Assembly: GCA_946618265.1 (NCBI GenBank)
Contig: CAMOLA010000023.1
Span: forward strand, 1 to 33,900
Origin: an uncultured Eggerthellaceae bacterium
Lineage (GTDB): Bacteria > Actinomycetota > Coriobacteriia > Coriobacteriales > Eggerthellaceae
Reading direction: 5' to 3'
DNA: 33,900 nt
Shown here: positions 8,995 to 17,615 of the stretch, in pieces
How positions within the stretch are numbered: the stretch's first letter is position 1
Layout: every line of letters starts with the position of its first letter
The notes under the pieces: model-generated
What the model was told of the DNA's origin: nothing
Database searches by the model: none
The model's input: the letters and a program-made list of their open reading frames with translations, nothing else
Program-made: the position numbers and the translations under genes

Positions 8995-10266
8995 CTAGTG
9001 TACGAGGCCGAAGCGCTCGAACGGCCAGGCGCAGAAGACCAGCTTGCCCACGATCTGCTCGTCGGCAACGCAGCCGACCGTGGTGCTACGGGAGTCGACG
9101 GACACGGAACGGTGGTCGCCCATGACGAAGATGCGGTTCTCGGGCACCTGGTAAGGCAACTTGATGTTGCAGTCACCGAGCGCTTTCTCGGTGACGTAGG
9201 GTTCGTTGAGCAGCACCCCGTCGACGTACACGTTGCCTGCTTCGTCGATGTCGACCCACTGGCCGGAGTTGGCGATGACGCGCTTGACCAGGATCTTGTT
9301 GTTGTAGTAGAACGCGATGACATCGCCGGTCTGGCAATCGGAGCCGCGCACGGCCACGACGATGTCCTGGTCGTACAGGGTGTCGGTCATCGAGCTGCCC
9401 GAAATCTGCAGGATGGGCAGTACGAGCGTTACCACGATAACGGCCGCGGCCGCCACGACTACGAGCGAGAACAACGTGGAGCGCAGCACGCGGAAAAACG
9501 TGGAACGCTGACGCTCCTTGGCCAGCTCGGCGCGCAGGTCGGCGGTATCGGGCAGCTGTTGGGAGACATGCTCCGCCACCTCGGCGTCGACCGCTTCCTC
9601 GGCAATCAGCTTGTCGTCGACGTCGCTCATCTGATCGACCTCCTCGGCAGGATCGGCGTCCTCGGCAGAATCGGCGTCGGGAACAGGCTCGTCCGCATCT
9701 TGCTCGACAGGAGCTTCTTCAGGTTCGGCTTGCTCGGCGGGCGCTTCCTCGGACTCGGCTTGCTCGTCTTGCTCGGCTTCTACCTGTTCAGCAGGCTCTT
9801 GTTCGGGCTCGGGCTCTTCCGCGGCCTGGGCGGCGAGGTCCTCTTCGGGCTCCTCCGCATCCTCGGCAGGAACTTCCTCGGACTCAAGTGCTTCTGCATC
9901 TTGTTCAACAGGGGTTTCTTCGAGCTCGGACTCGTCCTCGGCCTGTTCGGCGGGCGCTGCTTGCTCGTCCTCGACGTTGGCCTCCTCCGGATCTTCGACC
10001 GCCTCTGCGACGGCGTCAGGATCCTGATCAGGAGAATCAGTGGCATCGATCCCGTCATCAGCCGGCTCGTCGATCGCAGCCTGCTCGGGATGCGCGTCGG
10101 CCGGCTCGTCTGACGAAAGCGGTTCGTCTGCCAGCTCGTCAGGCCCCGCAGCTTCGACGGCCTCGGGCGCCTGGCCCTCCCCCGTTTCGGAAACGAGTTC
10201 TTCCGCAGCTTGGGCGGCTTCGTCCCGAACGTCGTCCGAAATGATGTTCTTGTCCTGATCAGTCAT
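8995..10266 (-). CDS. lepB: Type I signal peptidase with long acidic N-terminal extension
   Basis: 423 residues. The C-terminal third is a recognisable S26 signal peptidase: a hydrophobic membrane helix (about 255-280), the catalytic-serine box SGSSM (near 290), the lysine box LVKRVIA (near 325), and the later MGDHR-like box. These enzymes cleave signal peptides on the outer face of the membrane. The first 250 or so residues are unusual: almost entirely Glu, Ala, Asp, Pro and Gln in imperfect repeats such as EEAPAEQAE, predicted cytoplasmic and disordered. ATG at 10266 is preceded by GGGGAAG. It lies 14 nt after the coiled-coil gene, so the two are probably co-transcribed. Its position beside two giant exported adhesins suggests a dedicated processing enzyme, but this is an inference; it could equally be a general housekeeping copy. 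Confidence 0.9.
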   Translation of the reverse strand: MTDQDKNIISDDVRDEAAQAAEELVSETGEGQAPEAVEAAGPDELADEPLSSDEPADAHPEQAAIDEPADDGIDATDSPDQDPDAVAEAVEDPEEANVEDEQAAPAEQAEDESELEETPVEQDAEALESEEVPAEDAEEPEEDLAAQAAEEPEPEQEPAEQVEAEQDEQAESEEAPAEQAEPEEAPVEQDADEPVPDADSAEDADPAEEVDQMSDVDDKLIAEEAVDAEVAEHVSQQLPDTADLRAELAKERQRSTFFRVLRSTLFSLVVVAAAAVIVVTLVLPILQISGSSMTDTLYDQDIVVAVRGSDCQTGDVIAFYYNNKILVKRVIANSGQWVDIDEAGNVYVDGVLLNEPYVTEKALGDCNIKLPYQVPENRIFVMGDHRSVSVDSRSTTVGCVADEQIVGKLVFCAWPFERFGLVH

Positions 10267-10280
10267 TGCTTCCCCGCGTT

Positions 10281-10691
10281 CTACGCTTGTTCTCCGTCCG
10301 CTTGTTCGGAAAGCCGCATGAGGTAGTTCTCGATTGCGCGTCCCTCGATTTCGAGGATTTCCTTGATGTCTATCGTGCCACTGGCGCGCGCCACGGCGCG
10401 ATTGCGCTCGTCAAGCCGATCGATCTGGGCGTCCTTGTCGTCGAGCTTTGCCTTGAGGCGCTCGATCTGGGCATCCTTGTCGTCGAGCTTCGCCTTGAGG
10501 CGCTCGCTGAGGTCGGTGAGCTCAGTAACAGACGCACTGAGCTGCTCGTTCTCGCGGATTTGGTCGAGCAGCAGCTCGAGCAGGTCCATGCGCCTGAGCT
10601 TCTGGAACTCCTTCTCGGCGCTGGACTTGGCCTTGGATGCGTTTCCGCCTTTCGTATCGCGTGTCGTGCGCACTGTAAACCCCCATGTCAT
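10281..10691 (-). CDS. Small coiled-coil protein upstream of signal peptidase
   Basis: 136 residues, no signal peptide or membrane segment. The N-terminal part is basic; around residues 34-50 it has LRRMDLLELLLDQIRENEQL, followed by a heptad-type coiled coil with two near-identical copies of an ERLKAKLDDKDAQI unit. The segment resembles the N-terminus of the hendecad-repeat protein at 23798 (RKMNRLELLQLL then EDNERK), so they share a module. Function unknown; a scaffolding or membrane-associated partner of the adjacent signal peptidase is only a guess from the 14-nt spacing. The start is uncertain: ATG at 10691 lacks a good ribosome site, whereas GTG at 10673 has GGGGG six bases upstream. Confidence 0.7.
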   Translation of the reverse strand: MTWGFTVRTTRDTKGGNASKAKSSAEKEFQKLRRMDLLELLLDQIRENEQLSASVTELTDLSERLKAKLDDKDAQIERLKAKLDDKDAQIDRLDERNRAVARASGTIDIKEILEIEGRAIENYLMRLSEQADGEQA

Positions 10692-10827
10692 CGTGGCGTT
10701 GCTTGCGCTAACGCAATTGTAAGCCTAATTCTACGTTTTCCTTTTCACTTTGCCTACAGGCTATCATTATTTGACACCTTGGTATCGAATGGAACAAATT
10801 CGTCGAAAAACTAGACGAGAACGTGTG

Positions 10828-10860
10828 GATGATTCATTGCCTCAGAGGTACTGTATCATC
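10828..10860. repeat. Palindrome, ACCTC family (divergent copy)
   Basis: Arms of 16 nt around a central A: GATGATTCATTGCCTC against the complement of GATGATACAGTACCTC, three mismatches. It starts six bases after the stop of the HTH gene at 10867. Confidence 0.75.
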
Positions 10861-10866
10861 CGTCCA

Positions 10867-11439
10867 TCAAAGCTGCTGGCGCGTTTCGAGAAACTCGAGA
10901 ACGGCCTGCGCGGCTTCGAGCGAGACCTTCTCGACGGCGCCGTTTTTCAGGTAGGCCACCGCGTTGGGCAGCGCGATTCCGCAGGCATTGGCAATCTCGG
11001 TCGAGGTGACGCCGGCTTGCAGCTGCAACAGCCGCGACTTCTCGTGCAGCTCTCGCTTTTGCTGCGCGAGCAACTCGGGGGCGTAGTACGCCTCGTAAAA
11101 CGACTGCAGAATGTCGCGGTATTCCTGGGGCAACGACATGAGCGGCGTGCCGCGCAGCGCCAGCCGTTGCAGGTCTCGCGCGCCGATCGCGCTCTCGATA
11201 CGTTCGTAACGCTCTGCGAGCGAACCCTTCCACACGTGCTCGTGAAGCCGCCGCAGGCAGTCGTTGACGATGGCGTGCAAGTGAAGCGCCGCAGCGAGGC
11301 GCTTGCGACTGACGGTGTCGGCGGAATCCTTGCGCGACGATTGGGCGAGCGCCGCGAACTGCGGGAGCGAGAATCGGTCGCGCCCCGCGATGCGGCAGCA
11401 TTCCTGTTTGATCCATCTGTTGAAAACAGGACGTCTCAC
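10867..11439 (-). CDS. HTH-containing regulator-like protein
   Basis: 190 residues from GTG at 11439, chosen because AAAGGA sits eight bases upstream and the sequence before it reads through the promoter region. The N-terminal two thirds are basic and helical, with no family I can name. The C-terminal 60 residues contain a helix-turn-helix-like segment (GVTSTEIANACGIALPNAVA, then YLKNGAVEKVSLEAAQAVLEF), similar in layout to XRE-type DNA-binding domains. I infer a transcription factor, possibly a local regulator. A Fur-like operator lies 51-65 nt before the start, which suggests metal-dependent control. The downstream palindrome begins six bases after the stop codon. No membrane segment. Confidence 0.65.
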   Translation of the reverse strand: MRRPVFNRWIKQECCRIAGRDRFSLPQFAALAQSSRKDSADTVSRKRLAAALHLHAIVNDCLRRLHEHVWKGSLAERYERIESAIGARDLQRLALRGTPLMSLPQEYRDILQSFYEAYYAPELLAQQKRELHEKSRLLQLQAGVTSTEIANACGIALPNAVAYLKNGAVEKVSLEAAQAVLEFLETRQQL

Positions 11440-11489
11440 CTGGTGCTTCCTTTGTATCCTACCGAATTTGCAACCTCGTTTCACCAGTA

Positions 11490-11504
11490 TGATAATCATT
11501 ATCG
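11490..11504 (-). promoter_or_regulatory. Candidate Fur-like box
   Basis: TGATAATCATTATCG matches the Gram-positive 7-1-7 Fur consensus (TGATAAT, any base, ATTATCA) at 14 of 15 positions. It lies 51-65 nt upstream of the GTG start of the HTH gene, where a promoter would be expected. Confidence 0.5.
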
Positions 11505-11589
11505 ATATCTTGATAGGCGCTTTGTCGAATTTGTCCCGATTCGGCTTTTTATCGACCGAAAACCCAGATGAAACGAGTGAGCGGAAACG

Positions 11590-11616
11590 GACCGAAAGGG
11601 AGACTCCCCAACGGTC
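11590..11616. repeat. Palindrome, GACCG/GGGAG family, mixed arms
   Basis: Left arm GACCGAAAGGGAG, centre A, right arm the complement of GACCGTTGGGGAG. The arms disagree at three positions, so each is one of two arm types found elsewhere in the window. First of a tandem pair. Confidence 0.75.
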
Positions 11617-11619
11617 ACG

Positions 11620-11646
11620 GACCGAAAGGGAGTCTCCCTTTCGGTC
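11620..11646. repeat. Palindrome, GACCG/GGGAG family
   Basis: Perfect 13-nt arms (GACCGAAAGGGAG and complement) around T, three bases after the previous copy, and 45 nt past the stop of the HEYGH gene. Confidence 0.85.
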
Positions 11647-11690
11647 TGTTGCCGCGCCACTCGCGGACGAGCGTCTGTTCCGACGGCCTG

Positions 11691-12221
11691 CTAATCGATG
11701 TGGGCCATGCCCATGGAGGGGCGCTTGAGTACGCGCTCGCCAAGCCAGTTGGCCCACCGTTCCGGATAGAAGGCGTAGTACGACGTCCCGCTGCGGCGGC
11801 GCCAACGCGCGAGCGGCGCGACTCTCATCCATACGATCGACGGCAAGCCGATGACGAAGAGGTAGAGCGGCCCCAGAATGAGCGACTGCACGGTGTGGCC
11901 GTACTCGTGCACGAGCAACCGCTCGTCGACGCCGTAACGCTCGACGGGCGATACCGCCGTTCCATCATGTGCACGACGCGACGCCGCCAGATCGCCAGCC
12001 GAAGCGGATGGCGCCGCCCCTTCACCCGCAAACCCATAGCGCGAGTTCACGAACACGAACGGCCCGAGCGAAAGGCCCGCGGGCAGTCTCCACACGGTAA
12101 CGATGGCGCCGTGGTGAAAGAAATGCGGCCTGCCCAGCCGCGACAGGAACACGACGAACCCCGCCGCCGTCTGCGGCAGGCCCCAAATGAGCTGAACGAG
12201 TATGTAAACCACGTAGCGCAT
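11691..12221 (-). CDS. Small membrane protein with HEYGH metalloprotease-like motif
   Basis: 176 residues from ATG at 12221. A hydrophobic helix occupies about 4-26. HEYGH (105-109) fits the zinc-binding HExxH pattern and is followed directly by a second hydrophobic segment (about 113-131). The C-terminus has YYAFYPERWANWLG, which I recall as a conserved ending of a small uncharacterised bacterial membrane family with the same HEYGHT-Q arrangement. A membrane-associated metallopeptidase is plausible from the motif but unproven, and a third zinc ligand is not obvious. The same frame is open far upstream, but that part is the shadow of the acetyltransferase gene. The ribosome site is weak. It lies 152 nt downstream of the N-acetyltransferase on the same strand. 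Confidence 0.7.
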   Translation of the reverse strand: MRYVVYILVQLIWGLPQTAAGFVVFLSRLGRPHFFHHGAIVTVWRLPAGLSLGPFVFVNSRYGFAGEGAAPSASAGDLAASRRAHDGTAVSPVERYGVDERLLVHEYGHTVQSLILGPLYLFVIGLPSIVWMRVAPLARWRRRSGTSYYAFYPERWANWLGERVLKRPSMGMAHID

Positions 12222-12373
12222 GTTGCTTTGCCCGTATTCCACAGATTCGCTGTCACGCTCGGAATCTTCGGGCGTGCTCCTTTTCCGCCGATACGCTCCT
12301 TTGCCCGTATCTGACCGCTTCCGTTGCGCGGATCCTCGCCTATGCGCGAAAACCCGCAAACGCCCCGCCCCGT

Positions 12374-13165
12374 CTAGCGCCAGTCGACGATGCCGAACTT
12401 CTCGGCGAGGATGCGGTCGAGCTCTTCGTCGCCCTGCAGTTCGACGGAGGTCTTTTCGCCGCCTGCAAACGTGGTGAACACGTTGTCGCGCAAATCGTAC
12501 GCCCCATCCGGTGTCTTGATGTTGACCATGCGGTGCTGGCGGAAGACGGATTGCGGATTGGCGGACTGATAGAACGACAGCGGGATGAAGTCGTGCTCCT
12601 CGACCGGCATCGTGCAGAACCTGAGCACGCGCTGCTCCTGGTCCGAGCTGCCCACGTAGCCGACTTCCCACCAATACTCGTCACATTCGTGCAGCGTGAA
12701 CGTGTGACCGAACGCAGAGCGCGTCGCTCCTGATTGGATGAGCGGCGCGAACGTGGGCATCGGACCGCCGAATCCCACGTCGGCCAGGTAGCGCGCGCCG
12801 TCGATGGTCACGATATTCGCGCGGTGCGTGATCAGCGGATGCGCGCCGGGTCGGAAGATCACGCGAGCCATGCAGGGCTGCACGTCGAACCCGAGCGCAC
12901 GGAGCAGCGCGCCGAACAGCCCGTTGAGCTCGAAGCAGTAGCCGCCGCGCCTGCGCGCCACGATCTTTTCGAAGAGGTCCGCCACCCCGAGCGATGGCAC
13001 CATCGCGAGATCGCTCACATCGAGGTCGTCGAACGGCACCGCACGCTGGTGCGCGTAGATCAGCTCGTCGAGGTACTCGCGCGTCGGCTCTTTCGCTCCA
13101 CCGAGCCCGATGCGCGCAAGATACGCCTCCACGCTCGGCAGCGGCTGGTACAACTCTTCGTTCAT
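12374..13165 (-). CDS. nat: Arylamine N-acetyltransferase
   Basis: 263 residues, the usual family length. The NAT catalytic triad is visible: Cys77 in RRGGYCFELN, His114 in THRANIV and Asp129 in YLADVGFGG. The enzyme moves an acetyl group from acetyl-CoA to arylamines, hydrazines or similar small molecules in the cytoplasm; in gut bacteria this includes drug acetylation, but the natural substrate here cannot be read from sequence. ATG at 13165 is preceded by AAAGGG at a good distance. A perfect 12-nt palindrome GTAAACGTTTAC lies 26 nt before the start and may be an operator. The protein looks complete and all key residues are present. Confidence 0.95.
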   Translation of the reverse strand: MNEELYQPLPSVEAYLARIGLGGAKEPTREYLDELIYAHQRAVPFDDLDVSDLAMVPSLGVADLFEKIVARRRGGYCFELNGLFGALLRALGFDVQPCMARVIFRPGAHPLITHRANIVTIDGARYLADVGFGGPMPTFAPLIQSGATRSAFGHTFTLHECDEYWWEVGYVGSSDQEQRVLRFCTMPVEEHDFIPLSFYQSANPQSVFRQHRMVNIKTPDGAYDLRDNVFTTFAGGEKTSVELQGDEELDRILAEKFGIVDWR

Positions 13166-13191
13166 GAACGGCCCTTTCGCAGTGAATCATC

Positions 13192-13203
13192 GTAAACGTT
13201 TAC
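13192..13203. promoter_or_regulatory. Palindromic operator candidate upstream of nat
   Basis: GTAAACGTTTAC is a perfect palindrome with the central CG typical of LacI/GalR-family operators, 26 nt upstream of the nat ATG. No LacI-type regulator gene is in the window. Confidence 0.35.
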
Positions 13204-13377
13204 CCGAAGTTTAGCATTCTGGATAACGGAGCGCGTCGACAGGCCGCCCGCGAGGAAGAGCCCCGGACGCGACCCCTGGTTGCTTTTCCCGATATTTCGT
13301 ATCATGGCGTAAAGCAATTCGCGACTGAAACACCGATACCTAGCATCCATGTTTCGGACAGGAGATGGAATCAGACG

Positions 13378-14829
13378 ATGCAACGTCCGACTCGGAATAA
13401 ACGCCCAGCCGACGCCCGCCCCTACGTCCGGGACGTCGGACGGGCATACGAAGGCCCGGTCGACGCGGCCACCGTGACCATCGGCATGGTTGCCCTGGCG
13501 CTTGCGGTGGGCTTCGCCATCGGTTTCGCCGTGTTCTGCGTGATGGACCTTTCCACCTGGCTGACCGAGCTTTTGTGGAACGGCGTGGGCGGCGCTGTCG
13601 GCGGTGCATGGTTCCCGCTCGTGGCCTGCACGATTGGAGGGGCCGTTATCGGGGTATGGACGTGGTGGTAGGGCGACCGCGTGCGCCCACTCGAAGACGT
13701 CATGGCCGAGTTCAGAACTACCGGATCGTACCGGACAGATGGCGCCGTCAAACCCGTGATCACGTTCCTGCTGCCGCTGGTGTTCGGTGGCTCGATCGGC
13801 TTCGAGGCCGGGCTCACCGGGCTCATCACCGCCGGGTGTTGCTGGATCCGCGACAAGCTGAAGGCGGCCGGCCTGCGCGCGGGAGCCGTGGGCGAGGTGA
13901 CCATAGCGGCGAGCCTCGCAGCGATCTTCGGCACGCCGCTTGCCGGCATCGTCGCAGGCGCCGAGAGCTCGCCTATGAACGCGGTCGGCGCATCGGATGC
14001 AACAAGCGAGCTAGAGGCGTTGGAACCAGATGGCCGCGACACGGGGCGAAACTCCTTCAACGACGTCATGGCCAAATCAACGCCCGCAAATGAACCTGCG
14101 GAACCAACAACGGCGAGCGCGCTGAACGTCGACGATTACAACATGCGGCGCGGCGTGAAAACCGCGCTCTACACTGCCGCTGCGTTCGGTGCGTTCGGCG
14201 GCATTGCGGCGTTTTCGCACCTCTTCGGCACGACGGGTGGCCTGCCCCGGTTCGAGCCAGTCGGGGCCGCATATGCCGAGCTGCTGTGGGCGCTACCCTG
14301 CATCGCGGTCGCCTACGTCATGGCGCTGCTCTACCATGGATCGGACCGCCTGTTCCACGGCGTGGCGACGCGATTCGGCGACGGAATGGCAGGCACGGTA
14401 GCACCGCCTATCGTCGCCGGCGTCGTCATGGGAGCGATCGCCTGCGCGTTGCCCTTCGTGCTGTTCCCCGGCGAGGCCCAGTCGGAAGAGCTCATGGCAA
14501 CCTGGACTTCCTGGACGGCCATGGCGCTTTTGGCCACGGGGCTTCTCAAGGCGGCCGTGACGCCCCTGTGCCTGAACATGGGCTGGATCGGCGGCAACTT
14601 GTTCCCCTCGATTTTCGCCGGCGTGGCAGCGGGCTACGGACTGGCGGCGCTCACGGGCGCTGACCCCATGCTCATGGTCACAGTCACCGCCACGGCGTTT
14701 CTCGCCGGCGTCACCCGCAAGCCACTGCTGACGCTGGCCGTGCTGTTCCTGTGCTTCCCAGCGCAGGGGCTGATCTGGATGGGCCTCGCCGCCGTCATAG
14801 GCGCCTCGCTGCCCTATCCGGATAAGTAG
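13378..14829 (+). pseudogene. ClC-family chloride channel/transporter interrupted by an in-frame amber codon
   Basis: Two open segments (13378-13671, 97 residues; 13681-14829, 382 residues) are in the same frame, separated by TAG at 13669-13671 and three sense codons. Joined, they give one ClC protein of about 483 residues. Visible family features: N-terminal membrane helices; GSIGFEAGLTG, with the Glu in the position of the gating glutamate; a GTPLAGI helix; a variable linker (about residues 95-140 of the second part); GGNLFPSIFAG, the conserved helix near the anion site; and AGVTRKPL. ClC proteins carry chloride, often in exchange for protons. The context is Trp-Trp-TAG-Gly-Asp, so one substitution of Trp or Gln would create the stop. 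TAG is an ordinary stop in neighbouring genes, so a nonsense mutation or sequencing error is more likely than recoding. The second part has no obvious ribosome site of its own. Confidence 0.85.
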
Positions 14830-15019
14830 CGCATAAGAAGGCAACGCCCTCCATCCCCGTCGTCGCCCCCTGCCATGCTCGCGCTAAGGTATCCATGACA
14901 AGCGAGGAGGCCTATCACTTGCTTCAAAGGGCTCCGGCAACGAGACCACCGCCCCCATCGCACGACGAACGGCAACAGCGCCTGATGTGCAGGAGAACGC
15001 ATACGGTTCGCATCAGGCA

Positions 15020-15050
15020 CAGACCGAAAGGGAGACTCCCTTTCGGTCTG
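15020..15050. repeat. Palindrome, GACCG/GGGAG family
   Basis: Perfect 15-nt arms: CAGACCGAAAGGGAG and complement around A. It lies between the convergent ClC and Nif11-like genes, 21 nt past the latter's stop. A second hairpin (GCCTGATG at 14980-14987 with CATCAGGC at 15011-15018) adjoins it. Confidence 0.85.
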
Positions 15051-15071
15051 TTGCCGGCATTTCGCTACCCG

Positions 15072-15263
15072 TTAATGGTTAATGAGCCTCCTGTTCTTGA
15101 ATCTTCCGCAATCGTCTCTCCAGGAACTTCCGCCTGATATGCTCTCGATTTCCTCGTCGCTGAGCTCGTAGCCCTCGTCAGCGGCCAGCTTCAAGAGCTC
15201 TTCAGGCGTAGTGCATGCTTCCGCCTTCTCTCGCAGTTCGGGCTCCAAATACTCAAAACTCAT
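15072..15263 (-). CDS. Nif11-like RiPP precursor peptide
   Basis: 63 residues. The leader (1-45) has the layout of Nif11-like leader peptides: a TTPEELLKLAADEGYELSDE segment, then EIESISGG, whose double glycine is the usual cleavage point. The 18-residue remainder, SSWRDDCGRFKNRRLINH, would be the core, with one Cys. Such precursors are modified and exported as bacteriocin-like or signalling peptides; which modification is unknown because no lanthionine synthetase, radical SAM enzyme or peptidase-containing ABC exporter is in the window. ATG at 15263 is preceded by AAGGAG at seven bases, an excellent ribosome site, which supports a real small gene. A second, damaged precursor lies at 17725-17928, on the far side of a divergent M13 peptidase gene. 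Confidence 0.8.
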   Translation of the reverse strand: MSFEYLEPELREKAEACTTPEELLKLAADEGYELSDEEIESISGGSSWRDDCGRFKNRRLINH

Positions 15264-15515
15264 GGCCTGTCTCCTTCTTCTGGATGTCTGTTTTGCTTTC
15301 TATGCTTCAGAAGCCTCGCGAACAAGAAAGAAACGCTTGGCGAAAGCCGGTACCGAGCATCAATGCTTCGCCTAGCATGCCCCACGTCTACCATCATGCT
15401 CGGCTTTGCCCGAAATGGTTTTGAATGGCGCGTTAACATGCTTTTTCAGCGAGCCGCTTTTTGCAGGTTGCGCGATAATTGACGCATCTGTTCGCCCAGA
15501 AGACGGGGGCTTCCC

Positions 15516-17615
15516 ATGAAGAAGATGGCCAACCCAGCACGTCGGTTACTGACGCTCGCCCTAACCGCGGTCCTCGCGTTGGGACTCGTCTCATGCGCGC
15601 AGCAGGCGCAGACGTCCGCCTCGAGCGAAAGCGCGTCATACGGCTCGCCGTGGGTTTCGAGCATCTTCACCGACAACCTGCCCGACGCCGCCCCCGACGC
15701 CACGGACGACCTGTACCTACACTACGCCTACGACTACGCCACCGCGCATCAGAACGCGCCTTTCGCCTCCGTTGCGCAGGATGCCCAGGGCGAGTTGCAA
15801 GCCGCCGTGACCGCGACCGTGAAAGACGGTTCGGTCGAAAGCCCCGAGCTGGAACAGCTCCGAGTTTTCTACAACCAGGCGGCCGACCTTGAGACGCTCG
15901 AGGCCGCTGGCGCCGACGAGCTGAAGCCCTACTTGCAAGCCGTCCTTAACACGCAATCGCTCGACGAGCTCGAGGCTCTTCTGGTTTCGAAGGATTTCCC
16001 GTTCAGCCCCTGGATCGAGACGACCGTGAGCGCGCCCGACATGAAATCACAGATGTGCGTGACGGTCATGCCGCACATGCTCTTCTCGGACGCAGAGTCG
16101 GGTGCCGACCTATACCAGGACGCCGATGACGAGAAAACGCAGGCCGCGCATGATTCCACGAGATCGCAAAAGGAGGCCCTCGTCGAGACCGACCTGTACC
16201 TCATCTCGCTCGCCGAAAACGCCGACCAGGCGGCCAAGCTCGCCGACAGCATGTTCGAGCTGGAAAAGAGCTACGGCAAGGACGAGGATTCCCGAGCCTA
16301 CCGGGACGGGGAATACGGCGCCGAGGCGAAGGCCGTGCGGCTTCTGACCTTCGACGAACTCGCGGCGGCGTGCCCCAACTTCCCCATGCGCGAAACGCTC
16401 GCGAAGCTTGGCGAGGATAAAGGCGATGGCGCCATCATCATGTACCCGGAATGGCTTTCCTCGTTCGATGCAGCATGGACCGAAGACAACTTCGAGCTTC
16501 TGCGCGCGATGACCGCCGTGAAGGTCCTGCGCGAGTGCTCGGATTTCGTCGCGCCGTCGTTCTACGCAGACGCGCGCGCGAGACTCGGCCAGGACACACC
16601 GACGGCCGACGAGTTCGCATACAACGCATGCGACAAGCTCGAAACGTTCGCCCAGCTGCTCGCCAAAACCTACGTCGAGCAGGAACTCGGCGCGCAATCG
16701 GCCGAAAAGCTGGAGCTGCTCGCAAACGACCTCATCGACTCCTACATCGACCTCGTAGGCGCCACGCCCTGGCTCGACGCGAAATCGCGCGAGGCCGTCA
16801 TCGACAAGATCGACAACATGGCACTCAACGTCCTCTATCCGGACGGGGGCTACTTCGACTACGGCAAGTTAAAGCTCACCCCAACAGACAAGGGCGGTAC
16901 GCTTCTGGGCAACTTCCTCGCGCTCAAGGCGTACAACGACCGACTCGAGGCCGCGCTCATAGGCCAGCCTGCGCGGGCGTCGGCCACGTGGCTCTACGCG
17001 CGGCCCACGAAGCAGAACTGCTTCTACGACTCGGTGAGCAACTCCATCAACATCTTCCCCGGATACGTCACGAGCGCGGCATACGGCAAGGACATGTCTT
17101 CGGAGGAGCTGCTGGCGGGCATGGGATTCGTCATCGCGCACGAGATAAGCCACGCGTTCGACTACTCTGGGAGTCAATTCGATGCGTACGGTCGGCCCAA
17201 CGCGGTGTTCGTCGGCGCCGACGCGCAGGAGTTCCTGGCGATACGTCAGAAAATCGCCGATCGCTACTCGACGTTCGAGGTCACGCCCAGCACCTTCGTC
17301 GACGGCGAGGACGTGAGCATCGAAGCGACCGCCGACCTCTGCGGACTTCAGGCCGTCCTCGCCCGCGCGAACGGCATCGAGGGCTTCGGCTACGAGCGGT
17401 TCTTCGAGTGCTTTGCCCATTCGTGGGCGACGGTCTACTCGCCGTCATACGCCAACGTGCTGCTGGTTGACGCCCACGCACCGGCCAACCTTCGCGTGAA
17501 CGCGAGCGCGCAGATGGTTGACGAGTTCTACAGCACGTACGGCGCAGCCGAGGGTGACGCGATGTACCTCGCTCCCGAGAACCGCATCGCGATGTGGGGC
17601 AAAGCGTCCGGCTAG
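15516..17615 (+). CDS. M13 family metallopeptidase lipoprotein (PepO/neprilysin type)
   Basis: 699 residues. The N-terminus is a lipoprotein signal: basic start, hydrophobic stretch, lipobox LVSC with Cys27, then a Ser/Ala-rich spacer, so it is anchored on the outer face of the membrane. The zinc site HEISH is near residue 540, in VIAHEISHAFDYSG, and the third ligand Glu lies in EATADLCG near 602. The NCFYDS-N-INIFPG segment corresponds to the substrate-binding region of M13 enzymes. These endopeptidases cut short peptides. It is flanked by two Nif11-like precursor genes on the opposite strand, so peptide processing or degradation is a testable idea, but general peptide scavenging is the default. 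Length and motifs look complete. Confidence 0.92.
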   Translation: MKKMANPARRLLTLALTAVLALGLVSCAQQAQTSASSESASYGSPWVSSIFTDNLPDAAPDATDDLYLHYAYDYATAHQNAPFASVAQDAQGELQAAVTATVKDGSVESPELEQLRVFYNQAADLETLEAAGADELKPYLQAVLNTQSLDELEALLVSKDFPFSPWIETTVSAPDMKSQMCVTVMPHMLFSDAESGADLYQDADDEKTQAAHDSTRSQKEALVETDLYLISLAENADQAAKLADSMFELEKSYGKDEDSRAYRDGEYGAEAKAVRLLTFDELAAACPNFPMRETLAKLGEDKGDGAIIMYPEWLSSFDAAWTEDNFELLRAMTAVKVLRECSDFVAPSFYADARARLGQDTPTADEFAYNACDKLETFAQLLAKTYVEQELGAQSAEKLELLANDLIDSYIDLVGATPWLDAKSREAVIDKIDNMALNVLYPDGGYFDYGKLKLTPTDKGGTLLGNFLALKAYNDRLEAALIGQPARASATWLYARPTKQNCFYDSVSNSINIFPGYVTSAAYGKDMSSEELLAGMGFVIAHEISHAFDYSGSQFDAYGRPNAVFVGADAQEFLAIRQKIADRYSTFEVTPSTFVDGEDVSIEATADLCGLQAVLARANGIEGFGYERFFECFAHSWATVYSPSYANVLLVDAHAPANLRVNASAQMVDEFYSTYGAAEGDAMYLAPENRIAMWGKASG

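Noticed and set aside
8917..10113. 398-codon plus-strand frame opposite the signal peptidase
   Set aside because: It is antisense to a well-supported S26 peptidase; its Leu/Gly/Phe-rich sequence results from reading Glu/Ala codons backwards.
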